DNA of 64,000 nt from Bacteroidaceae bacterium (GTDB lineage: Bacteria; Bacteroidota; Bacteroidia; Bacteroidales; Bacteroidaceae), in assembly GCA_017622495.1 (NCBI GenBank), contig JAGAQY010000012.1, forward strand, positions 62,001 to 126,000, written 5' to 3'. The notes beneath the pieces were generated by a model that saw nothing but the letters and a program-made list of their open reading frames with translations, did no database searches and was not told where the DNA came from. Below, piece by piece: positions 34,988 to 42,920 of the stretch; the stretch's first letter is position 1; every line of letters starts with the position of its first letter. The position numbers and the translations under genes are program-made.

Positions 34988-35907
34988 AAATCCGTAGAGA
35001 GGTAGCGCTCACCAGTGTCGGGTAGCAGTGCCACGATGGTTTTACCTGCATACTCCTCGCGCCGCGCCAGCGTTAGTGCAGCATGGAAAGCTGCGCCAGA
35101 AGAGATGCCCACCAGCAAGCCCTCACGGGCAGCCAGCATACGTGCTGCAGCAATAGCCTCATCATCGGTCACGCGCACAATCTCATCCACCACCTCGGGG
35201 TGATAGTTTGCCGGCACAAATCCTGCACCTATGCCCTGTATCTTGTGTTGTCCGGGGGCACCACCGCTCAGCACGGGCGAGTTATCGGGTTCTACAGCTA
35301 CAGCCCGTATAGAGGAGTTATGACGTTTCAGTCCTTCGGCCACACCACTCAGCGTACCTCCAGTACCCACAGCAGCCACAAACACGTCGACCTCTCCATC
35401 CGTATCATCCCATATCTCCTCAGCAGTAGCATGTATGTGGGCTGCAGGATTGGCAGGATTGTCAAACTGCTCCAAGATGATGCTCCCTGCATACTCCCCT
35501 CTCAGCTGGTGAGCCTTGCGTATAGCCCCGGCCATGCCCTCACAGCCCGGAGTGAGCACCAGTGTAGCGCCCAGAGCCCTCAGCAGGCTCTGCCGCTCGC
35601 GGCTCATCGTATCGGGCATGGTGAGGATGAGGCGATACCCCTTCACCGAAGCCACCCACGCCAAGCCTATCCCGGTGTTTCCGCTTGTAGGCTCTATGAT
35701 GACAACACCGGGGTGCAACAGTCCGCGCCTCTCGGCATCCTCAATCATTGATAGGGCTACACGATCCTTCACGCTGCCACCTGGATTAAAAGACTCCAGT
35801 TTGACAATCAGGCGTGCTTTCACGCCCTCAACCTGTGCTATTTGCTGCACTTCCAACAAGGGCGTATGCCCTACGAGAGAGAGCAGACTGTCGTAAATGC
35901 GTGCCAT
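34975..35907 (-). CDS. cysK: Cysteine synthase
   Basis: A 310-residue PLP enzyme of the OASS type. PLP lysine in SFNPGGSVKDRVALSMIEDAE, substrate loop PTSGNTGIGLAW, and the phosphate loop GTGGTLSGVAEGLK; EPDNSPVLSGG is the usual C-terminal signature. It forms cysteine from O-acetylserine and sulfide. The last residues (LFSV and stop) are encoded by the AAACACT simple repeat that fills the space to aroC. The cysteine desulfidase-like gene at 61255 would work in the opposite direction. Confidence 0.94.
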   Translation of the reverse strand: MARIYDSLLSLVGHTPLLEVQQIAQVEGVKARLIVKLESFNPGGSVKDRVALSMIEDAERRGLLHPGVVIIEPTSGNTGIGLAWVASVKGYRLILTMPDTMSRERQSLLRALGATLVLTPGCEGMAGAIRKAHQLRGEYAGSIILEQFDNPANPAAHIHATAEEIWDDTDGEVDVFVAAVGTGGTLSGVAEGLKRHNSSIRAVAVEPDNSPVLSGGAPGQHKIQGIGAGFVPANYHPEVVDEIVRVTDDEAIAAARMLAAREGLLVGISSGAAFHAALTLARREEYAGKTIVALLPDTGERYLSTDLFSV

Positions 35908-35962
35908 ATCTCAATATTCAATACCAACCATTTCAAACTATAACAAACGAGTGGAGCAAAAG

Positions 35963-37384
35963 TTACTTATTATCCAAGTATCTGTCGAGCTGAGGCAATA
36001 CTGCGTCATTCACTGTATGGAAGTTTACATTATCCACCGTGAGTGCCTCAACATGAGATGCCCTGCTTACCGAGTCGGCCACACAAGCCACATCAATGTT
36101 TCTCAACACCACATTACGGATGGGCAGACGCTCATCGCCACGAAACTCATAGATGGCTTTGGCTGAGTCGACCTCAATATTGGAGAGATAGATGTCATTG
36201 ATGCGGGTCAGCGTATCTTTATACGTAGGCACCAGGTCGCGCCACTGATACAGCACATCGGTATCAATCTCTGCCACACGCAGGGTACCTCCCGTACGGA
36301 TGCTGTCCATATAGATATGCTCCACGAAGGCTCCACGGCGATGATTGGTCTTCACAAAGAAGAGTCGGTGCACCGTGCCCGGAGCCACGCAATTGGTCAT
36401 ATATACGTTGCGCACGCCACCAGCCAACTCGCTGCCGATGCCCAGCAAGGTATGGCCATTCTTAATAATGCAGTTGCGCACCACGATATTCTCGCACGGG
36501 GTATTGAGACGCCAAGCGTCGTGATTACGTCCCGACTTGATGACTACAGCATCGTCGCCCTGGTCAAATACACAGTCCTCCACGAGGAAGTTGCGGCTCA
36601 TCTCAAGATCAATACCATCATTATTGAACCCATGTGCCTTCACACGCAAGTTGCGTGCCACGCCTTCATCGCACAGATAGAGATGAATAGTCCAGAAGGG
36701 GCTGTCCTCAATTTCAAAGCCATCGAGCAATACATTCTTGCAACGGTTCAGATGGATGAGGTGAGGACGGAAGTTATTGTTGTTGACCGCCATCTGACGT
36801 TCCTCTACAGAAACCCCTTTAGACATCTGATGATAGAGCGAGGCCAAAGCATCCATGTGTGCCTTGGGACGGCTAAACCACTTACGCCATAGTCCCATCT
36901 TGGGATAGAGTTTGCCAGGACCTGTGATGGCTACGTTCTCGCACTCATAAGCATATACCAAGGGGGAATAGTTATAACACTCCATACCCTCCCACGAGGT
37001 AGGCACAGCAGGCAGATAATCCTTGGGATTGTCGATAAAGCGTACCACAGCCCCTTCTGCCAAGTAAAGGTTCACATTGCTCTTCAGATGTATCGGTCCC
37101 GTGAGCCATTGTCCGCTCGGGACAATGACACGGCCTCCCCCTGCCTCGTGGCATGCCGCGATGGCTTTTGCGATAGCCTCGGTACAGCATTCTGTCTCTG
37201 AGGGCACCGCTCCATAGTCGGCAATACAGAAGTCCTGCTGAGGGAATACTGGTACTTGAATAGCCTCCATCTCAAATGGGGCCTCCACACTGATACTCTC
37301 ATACGTCACTTGTGGCGCATTGCATGCCGTCATCGTGCCTACTGCAAACGCGAAGCACAGCGTCTTGATTGCATTCATCTTCAT
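35963..37384 (-). CDS. GH28 polygalacturonase-like lipoprotein
   Basis: A 473-residue right-handed beta-helix hydrolase with lipobox (GTMTAC, Cys 21). N-terminal DYGAVPSETECCTEAIAKAIAACHEAGGGRVIVPSG is the pectinase entry motif; catalytic region NNDGIDLE, DQGDDAVVIKSG and GHTLLGIGSE supply the three acidic residues and the His of GH28. Members cleave galacturonan or act as exo-rhamno/galacturonidases. It is the last gene of the minus-strand sugar operon that starts with the aldo/keto reductase at 42787; 12 bp separates it from rhaM. Confidence 0.9.
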   Translation of the reverse strand: MKMNAIKTLCFAFAVGTMTACNAPQVTYESISVEAPFEMEAIQVPVFPQQDFCIADYGAVPSETECCTEAIAKAIAACHEAGGGRVIVPSGQWLTGPIHLKSNVNLYLAEGAVVRFIDNPKDYLPAVPTSWEGMECYNYSPLVYAYECENVAITGPGKLYPKMGLWRKWFSRPKAHMDALASLYHQMSKGVSVEERQMAVNNNNFRPHLIHLNRCKNVLLDGFEIEDSPFWTIHLYLCDEGVARNLRVKAHGFNNDGIDLEMSRNFLVEDCVFDQGDDAVVIKSGRNHDAWRLNTPCENIVVRNCIIKNGHTLLGIGSELAGGVRNVYMTNCVAPGTVHRLFFVKTNHRRGAFVEHIYMDSIRTGGTLRVAEIDTDVLYQWRDLVPTYKDTLTRINDIYLSNIEVDSAKAIYEFRGDERLPIRNVVLRNIDVACVADSVSRASHVEALTVDNVNFHTVNDAVLPQLDRYLDNK

Positions 37385-37396
37385 CGTTGTTCGTTT

Positions 37397-37777
37397 TTAT
37401 TTATCGTATAGGTAGAATATGCGCTCCATCATCTGCCACTTCTCGTCGGCCGTGTCGCCCTCGTTGCAGTCTTGGAAGATAGCCATATAGTCTTCCCACT
37501 CCTGCTGGCGCGGCAAGGTGGCCAGGCGTGCCATGGCGCTGTCCCAGTCGAAGTCGAGGGGAGTCTCCACGATCATAAACAGGCGATTGCCCAGCAGGTA
37601 TATCTCCATTTCGAGGATGCCCACCTCGCGTATGCCGCCAAGGATTTCGGGCCATGCCTCGCCTTCGCTATGGCGGTGAATGTACTCGCGTATGAGCGCA
37701 TTATCAGGTTTGAGGTCCATGGTGCGGCAGTAGCGCTTCACGGGCATAGGGTGCTGTTTTGAGTTGTATCCGGTCAT
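37397..37777 (-). CDS. rhaM: L-rhamnose mutarotase family protein
   Basis: 126 residues from ATG 37777; a longer frame to 37846 runs into TTGAAAATTGAAAG repeat. RYCRTMDLKPDNALIREYIHRHSEGEAWPEIL and GILEMEIYLLGNRLFMIVETPLDFDWDSAM are the RhaM/DUF718 signatures, with the active-site His and Tyr. The family interconverts anomers of L-rhamnose; placed between GH29 and GH28 and with lactone-forming oxidation genes, L-fucose is an alternative substrate here. Confidence 0.85.
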   Translation of the reverse strand: MTGYNSKQHPMPVKRYCRTMDLKPDNALIREYIHRHSEGEAWPEILGGIREVGILEMEIYLLGNRLFMIVETPLDFDWDSAMARLATLPRQQEWEDYMAIFQDCNEGDTADEKWQMMERIFYLYDK

Positions 37778-37882
37778 ATTTAAATTGAAAATTGAAAATT
37801 GAAAGTTGAAAGTTGAGAATTGCCTACCGAAGAGGTTAAATGCCAATTATCAATGCTTTGTATCAAGGCTTCTGACTCCTAA

Positions 37883-39475
37883 TTAAAAACTTACAGCCAG
37901 CACGGGAGCAATGGCATTGGTATTCTTTTCGGGGAGTGTCACTACGAGGCCTTCGGGACTGTTGGTGAAGGGCACTGCGCCATAGCCCAGCAGTTCTACA
38001 CCTGCCACCTCACCGCTATAGTGAGGCGATGCCGATCCCAGCGCCTTGATGGTGCAGGTGCGCACCTCGGGCCAGCGCATGATGGTGGTGAACACGGTGT
38101 CGCCCCGTTGTACGAAACGTACGTCGGCAGCTGAGTAGTTGTTGTTTTCATTGAATCCCTGTGCATTGATCGGGCGCAAAGCCTCAGCCGAGGGACCTTC
38201 GCCAAAGGTCTTCCAAGGGCGTGTGCCATAGATGGAGTTGCCGTTCACGTCCATCCATGCCTTGATGTCGGCCAGTATGGCCATCTCCTTTTCGTCGATG
38301 GAGCCGTCACCACGCACAGGCACCGAGAGCAGCAGGTTACCATTCTTGCTGACGATGTCTACCAGCATAGAGATTACCTGCTCGGCACTCTTATAGCGAT
38401 TCTCATTATATATGGCGATGTCGTAGTGCCAACTGCCGATGCAGGTGCAGGTCTGCCAGTACTTCTCCTGCGCACGGTCGGGAGCGCCGCGCTCCACATC
38501 CCACATCATCAGGTCCTTGTGCTCTTCCTCCAGCACCTTGCCCATAGCCACCACCTGCTGCTGGCCGCCATTGAGGCGAGCGCTGCGGTTGTAGTAGTGT
38601 GCCAGGATATTGAGCCCCACCCGGTCGTCGCATCCGTAGAAGGGCAGCACCGTATCGTCAAAGTAGAGCATATCGGGGTCGTAATCGTTGATGCACTGGA
38701 GCACACGGTTCTGAAACTTCATCTTATACTCCTCCGAGGGTAGCGAAGCACCGTTCTGCCACCCCCATTGGCCATGTATGTTGCCCTCTCGCTCCCAGCC
38801 TTCGCTGTGCTCGTGGCATTGTGCATAGAGTTCCTGCGGGTCGTAGCCTTCCCACCATTGTCCCTTGCCGTCGGCCTTGGTGAGGTTGCCGTCATAGTCT
38901 TGCGCCTTCTCCATCCACATCCAGGTGTGGCTGCCGTGCATACTGATGCCGAGTGGCAGGCCATACTTCTCGCATGCCTCAGCCCACTCGCCCACGATGT
39001 CGCGCTTGGGACCCATGTTCACCGAGTTCCACTCCTGATAGGGCGAGTCCCAGAGGTCAAAGTTGTCGTGGTGCTGGCCGAGGGTGAAGAAATAGCGTGC
39101 CCCCACGCTCTTGTAGAGCGCCACCAGCGAGTCGGGCTGCCAGCGCTCGGCCTTCCAGTCGCGTATGAGCTCCTTCATGCCATATTCCGATGGGTCGCCA
39201 AAGTGCTCCTTGTGCCAACTGTTCTGCCAATGTCCGTCGTAGTACATGTGTCGGGCATACCAGTCGCCCCGCATCGCCTGGCACTGCGGTCCCCAGTGCG
39301 CCCATATACCAAACTTGGCATCCTTGAACCACTCGGGACATTCCCATTGTTTCAGGCTCTCCCAATCGGGAGCAAACTCACCGGTCTCTACCGGCACATT
39401 CTTGGGTGCACATGCTGCCAAGGCTACTGCCAGGACTGCACCGCACAAGGTTCTGCTACTATTCGTCGATTTCAT
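37883..39475 (-). CDS. GH29 alpha-L-fucosidase-like lipoprotein
   Basis: 530 residues from ATG 39475 with lipobox (VALAAC). The GH29 barrel shows CPEWFKDAKFGIWAHWGPQ, LGQHHDNFDLWDSPYQEWNSVNMGPKRD, and the nucleophile strand DPDMLYFDDTVLPFYG. The wider family retains fucose anomers; this branch with HWGPQC and the YFDDT strand is distant from well-studied fucosidases. A C-terminal beta-sandwich (VELLGYGAVPFTNSPEGLVVTLPEKNTN) is present. It is paralogous to the GH29 half of the 48629-52783 protein. It sits in the operon between the small exported gene and rhaM. Confidence 0.85.
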   Translation of the reverse strand: MKSTNSSRTLCGAVLAVALAACAPKNVPVETGEFAPDWESLKQWECPEWFKDAKFGIWAHWGPQCQAMRGDWYARHMYYDGHWQNSWHKEHFGDPSEYGMKELIRDWKAERWQPDSLVALYKSVGARYFFTLGQHHDNFDLWDSPYQEWNSVNMGPKRDIVGEWAEACEKYGLPLGISMHGSHTWMWMEKAQDYDGNLTKADGKGQWWEGYDPQELYAQCHEHSEGWEREGNIHGQWGWQNGASLPSEEYKMKFQNRVLQCINDYDPDMLYFDDTVLPFYGCDDRVGLNILAHYYNRSARLNGGQQQVVAMGKVLEEEHKDLMMWDVERGAPDRAQEKYWQTCTCIGSWHYDIAIYNENRYKSAEQVISMLVDIVSKNGNLLLSVPVRGDGSIDEKEMAILADIKAWMDVNGNSIYGTRPWKTFGEGPSAEALRPINAQGFNENNNYSAADVRFVQRGDTVFTTIMRWPEVRTCTIKALGSASPHYSGEVAGVELLGYGAVPFTNSPEGLVVTLPEKNTNAIAPVLAVSF

Positions 39476-39507
39476 AGTATATGTATATATATTGGTTATC
39501 GGAGTAA

Positions 39508-39801
39508 TCAAAGAGTAAACTTACCCAGCACCGTCAACTGACCATCCACCGTGGCAGTGACCTCGCAGGTACCCTGCTCGAGCGCCGCCTGCGGCAGTGT
39601 GGCTGTGGTTCGTGCATAGGGTGCCAGCGCGTCGATGGTGGTGGTGCCTATGGGCTTACCATCGATGGTCACGGCTATCTCGGCAGGGCGCTCGCGCTCG
39701 GTCACCTGAGCAGTCAAGGGGACAGTACTTAGAGTGAATAGGACCACGAGGAAGGTGAGTGCGGCCTTACGGCCACGATGAGGGTTGCTGTTCTTTATCA
39801 T
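39508..39801 (-). CDS. Small exported beta-sandwich-like protein
   Basis: 97 residues from ATG 39801. Signal peptide after a basic start (MIKNSNPHRGRKAALTFLVVLFTLSTVPLTA), then about 60 residues of beta-type sequence (AEIAVTIDGKPIGTTTIDAL, CEVTATVDGQLTVLGKFTL). It may be the detached C-terminal domain of a glycosidase; I do not recognise a family. It lies between alcohol dehydrogenase and GH29 in the operon, with small gaps. The frame opens upstream to 39897, overlapping the alcohol dehydrogenase end, but that part lacks a signal peptide. Confidence 0.6.
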   Translation of the reverse strand: MIKNSNPHRGRKAALTFLVVLFTLSTVPLTAQVTERERPAEIAVTIDGKPIGTTTIDALAPYARTTATLPQAALEQGTCEVTATVDGQLTVLGKFTL

Positions 39802-39848
39802 AGTGTGGTGATTTATGAAGATGTTAGGTGTGATTAGGGGACGTGCTG

Positions 39849-40865
39849 CTAAAACTTCACCAGGATGCGGAACACCTTGGCGGGGTGGGACGCCCACTGC
39901 TGCATGGCCTCAGAGGCCTCTTCGGGAGCGACCACGGCGCTGATGAGCTCGTCGGTGGGGCAGGCACCTCGCTGCAGGTAATGGATGACAGCGCGGAAGT
40001 CGGCAGGCTGGGCATTACGCGAACCGCGTATGTCGAGCTCCTTCTGCACAAACAGCTTGGTGGTGTAGCTCACATCGCTCTTGGCATAGCCGATGTATAC
40101 CACGCGGCCCGTGAAGGCCACCTCCTCAACGGCTGCCCTATAGGTCGCTGGCGAGCCTACTGCCTCGATGACCACCGTGGGGCCCAAGCCTCGGGTGATG
40201 CACTGCAGGCTCTCGTGAAGCTGCTCGGTGGCGCTGTTGATGGTGTGGGTGGCTCCCATACGCTGTGCCAGGGCCAGCTTGCTGTCGTCGAGGTCAACGG
40301 CGATGACGGTGGCTCCGCGCAGCGAGGCGCGTATGATGGTGCCAAGGCCTATCATGCCGCAGCCGATGACCATGACCGTATCGGTATCGGTCACCTGTGC
40401 ACGGTCTACCGCATGGAAGCCCACGCTCATGGGCTCTATGAGGGCGCAGTCGCGCAGCGAGATGCCCTGCACGGGTATCACCTTCTGCCAAGGCACCACG
40501 ATGTAGTCGCACATGGCACCGTGGCGCTGCACGCCCAGTGTTTCATTATGTTCGCAGGCATTGGGCCTACTGTTCATGCACGAGGCGCAATGTCCGCAGT
40601 TGGTATAGGGGTTTATGGTCACGGTAGTGCCTACGGCAAGCGTGTCGGGCACGTCGGGGCCCACCTGCTCTATGGTAGCACCTATCTCGTGCCCGGGGAT
40701 GACGGGCAGCTTCACCATGGGGTTACGCCCGAGGAAGGTGTTGAGGTCTGAGCCGCAGAAGCCCACATAGCCAATCTTCACCAGCACCTCACCGGCATGC
40801 AGCTCGGGCTGAGGTATGTCGGCAACGCAAAGGTTGCCCGGGGATGTTATCTGTATTGCTTTCAT
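39849..40865 (-). CDS. Zinc-dependent alcohol dehydrogenase (threonine/sorbitol dehydrogenase type)
   Basis: 338 residues from ATG 40865. GFCGSDLNTF holds the first catalytic-zinc Cys, IPGHEIGATIE the His-Glu pair, and NCGHCASCMNSRPNAC the four structural-zinc cysteines. The Rossmann motif is VMVIGCGMIGLG with an acidic DLDD end to strand 2, indicating NAD. Its ATG overlaps the amidohydrolase stop by four bases (40862-40865). In the context of a lactonase and aldo/keto reductase it probably oxidises a sugar acid or sugar alcohol intermediate, for example in L-fucose or L-galactonate-type catabolism. Confidence 0.88.
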   Translation of the reverse strand: MKAIQITSPGNLCVADIPQPELHAGEVLVKIGYVGFCGSDLNTFLGRNPMVKLPVIPGHEIGATIEQVGPDVPDTLAVGTTVTINPYTNCGHCASCMNSRPNACEHNETLGVQRHGAMCDYIVVPWQKVIPVQGISLRDCALIEPMSVGFHAVDRAQVTDTDTVMVIGCGMIGLGTIIRASLRGATVIAVDLDDSKLALAQRMGATHTINSATEQLHESLQCITRGLGPTVVIEAVGSPATYRAAVEEVAFTGRVVYIGYAKSDVSYTTKLFVQKELDIRGSRNAQPADFRAVIHYLQRGACPTDELISAVVAPEEASEAMQQWASHPAKVFRILVKF

Positions 40866-41779
40866 TCTGACATATTCTTTATATAGGGTAGCTCCACGAG
40901 GTGGGTAAACCCGTAGAACTCCTGTGCATTCTTTCCAAGGAACAATGCCTTCTCCTCCTCTGTGAGGTCGCGGCTCTTGCTCACGAAGTCGTAGCTCATG
41001 CGGTAAGTGATGGCGGTGATGGTGCGCGGGTAGTCGGACCCCCACATCAGCTTGTCCATACCCACAAGGTCGGCAGCCTCGCGTATGGCGCGTATGGCTC
41101 CGTGGAAGGGGTAGAACTCATCGTTGAAGAGCCAGGTGATGCCGCCCGACTCTATGCGCACGTTCCGGTGGCGTGCCAGGCGTATCTGCTCCTGCCATCC
41201 CTCGCGTGTCACCATGCCGAAGTGGCCAATGGCAATCTTCAGCCCGGGACACTCCTGTATGATTTCCTCCATCTCGCCCACCTGCAGGTCGCCGTCGGCA
41301 AGGTCGATGGAGAGTATGGCTCCGCGCTGCTCCATGAGGCGAAACATCTGCATCATCTCGTCAGAGACGAGGCTCACGCGCCCCTCCCTCAGCAACAGTC
41401 GCTGGGCAGGTATCTTGATGGCGCGGAAACCCGCGTCGAGCAGTTCGCGTGCATGGGGCAGGAAGCCCGGACGGCGAAACTCACACATGCCACACACCAT
41501 GAAGCGCTCAGGGTAGCGGCGTGCCACCTCCATGAGGTAGTCGTTCTGTATGCCGTCGATATACTCTTGTGTGATGACAGCTGCCGACACCTGCGCATAG
41601 TCCATATTGGAGAGCATCACCTCGGCGCTGTTCACCCCGTCTACCATGAAGGGCGGCACCATCTGGCGTATCTCGCCCATGAAGAGCGAGCGTCCCCCAT
41701 CGAGCGTGCGTATGGGCAGTCCGTCAACCTCTGTATCTTGCCTCAACCATAGGTGGGCGTGTGCATCAATGATTTTCAT
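40862..41779 (-). CDS. Amidohydrolase-2 family, probable sugar lactonase
   Basis: A 305-residue TIM-barrel metal hydrolase: DAHAHLW at the start, IGHFGMVTREGWQ in the middle and MWGSDYPRT with the late metal-binding Asp. L-fuconolactonase and related sugar lactonases belong to this family, which fits an adjacent aldo/keto reductase able to make the lactone. Other members are decarboxylases, so the assignment rests on context. Coupled by overlap to the downstream alcohol dehydrogenase. Confidence 0.78.
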   Translation of the reverse strand: MKIIDAHAHLWLRQDTEVDGLPIRTLDGGRSLFMGEIRQMVPPFMVDGVNSAEVMLSNMDYAQVSAAVITQEYIDGIQNDYLMEVARRYPERFMVCGMCEFRRPGFLPHARELLDAGFRAIKIPAQRLLLREGRVSLVSDEMMQMFRLMEQRGAILSIDLADGDLQVGEMEEIIQECPGLKIAIGHFGMVTREGWQEQIRLARHRNVRIESGGITWLFNDEFYPFHGAIRAIREAADLVGMDKLMWGSDYPRTITAITYRMSYDFVSKSRDLTEEEKALFLGKNAQEFYGFTHLVELPYIKNMSE

Positions 41780-41854
41780 TTGATTTATGATTTGTGATTT
41801 ATGATTGCTGTGCGGCAGGCCAATTGTGAATTATGAATTGTCAATTGTGAATTA

Positions 41855-42787
41855 TCAACTATTCCTCCAGCTCACTCGCTGCTGCTCACCGATGATGTCG
41901 CGCACCTCTTGCACCAGCTGCCAGTCGATAGGCTCTTCAGCCCAGCGCAGGTTGCGTGCCACGTTGTCGGGGTTGGCACTACTGAAGAGGGTGGTGGCGA
42001 TGCGCTCATTGGTGAGGGCATACTGTATGGCCAACTTCTCTATGGGGTATCCCTTGGCCTTGCAGTGCTGTGCGGCGCGGCTGCACGCCTCCACGAGCGG
42101 TTGCGGTGCCGGATGCCATGCGGGCACACCGCGCTCGGAGAGCAGTCCCATCGACAGGGGCGAGGCGTTGATGATGCCTATGCCGCGCTGTTCGAAGTAG
42201 TCGAGATAGTCCACCAGCTTGTCATCGCACAGGCAGTAATGGCAGAAGTTGAGCACCGTCTCCACCGTCCCCTCGGGCACATGGTCGATGACCCAGATGA
42301 GGTTCTCGATCTGCAGGTCGGTGATACCCACGTGGCTTACCACGCCCTTGTCGCGCAGCTCCACGAGTGCAGGCAGCGTCTCCTCGGCCACCTGGTGCAA
42401 GTCGGCAAACTCGATGTCGTGCACGTTGATGAGGTCGATATGGTCAACGCCGAGCCGCTCCATGCTCTCATACACACTCTCCGTAGCCCGCCGTGCACTG
42501 TAGTCCCAGGTGTTGACTCCGTCTTTGCCGTAACGGCCTACCTTGGTAGAGAGGATGTATTTGTCGCGCGGAATCTCACGCAATGCCTTGCCCAGTACAG
42601 TCTCGGCCTTATAGTGGCCGTAGTAGGGCGATACGTCGATGAAGTTCATGCCGCCTTCGATGGCAGTGTAAACCGAACGTATGGCTTCACTCTCGTCGAT
42701 GCCTCTGAATACGCCACCTAGTGACGACGCACCGAAGCTTAATGCCGACACCTCCATTCCCGTATTTCCAATCTTACGATAATCCAT
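41855..42787 (-). CDS. Aldo/keto reductase, probable L-fucose/aldose dehydrogenase
   Basis: A 310-residue AKR barrel. Catalytic residues: Asp and Tyr in NFIDVSPYYGHYKAE, Lys in YILSTKVGRYG, His in LINVHDIEF. The opening MDYRKIGNTGMEVSALSFGASSLGG is that of L-fucose/D-threo-aldose 1-dehydrogenases. First gene of the oxidation operon reaching to GH28. The start of a close paralogue (37 residues) survives as a remnant at 48487-48609. Confidence 0.82.
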   Translation of the reverse strand: MDYRKIGNTGMEVSALSFGASSLGGVFRGIDESEAIRSVYTAIEGGMNFIDVSPYYGHYKAETVLGKALREIPRDKYILSTKVGRYGKDGVNTWDYSARRATESVYESMERLGVDHIDLINVHDIEFADLHQVAEETLPALVELRDKGVVSHVGITDLQIENLIWVIDHVPEGTVETVLNFCHYCLCDDKLVDYLDYFEQRGIGIINASPLSMGLLSERGVPAWHPAPQPLVEACSRAAQHCKAKGYPIEKLAIQYALTNERIATTLFSSANPDNVARNLRWAEEPIDWQLVQEVRDIIGEQQRVSWRNS

Positions 42788-42880
42788 ATAAATAGTATAT
42801 ATACTTGTTTACTTATTATTTCTTGTTTTGCAAAGATGCAAATGAACAAGAAATATGTATGAGACTATGCTTCAAAATAA

Positions 42881-42907
42881 TCCTGACACAAGCAGCTTGT
42901 GTCAGGA
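42881..42907 (-). terminator. Terminator of the zincin-like gene
   Basis: TCCTGACACAAG (42881-42892) and CTTGTGTCAGGA (42896-42907), perfect 12-bp stem with a three-base loop, 14 bp past the stop; A/T-rich on both sides, so also usable in the other direction. Confidence 0.85.
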
Positions 42908-42920
42908 TGTAATAATTGTG

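Noticed and set aside
40866..41046. 60-residue N-terminal extension of the alcohol dehydrogenase
   Set aside because: It would be read from inside the amidohydrolase gene and shows no homology; ATG 40865 starts the conserved fold.
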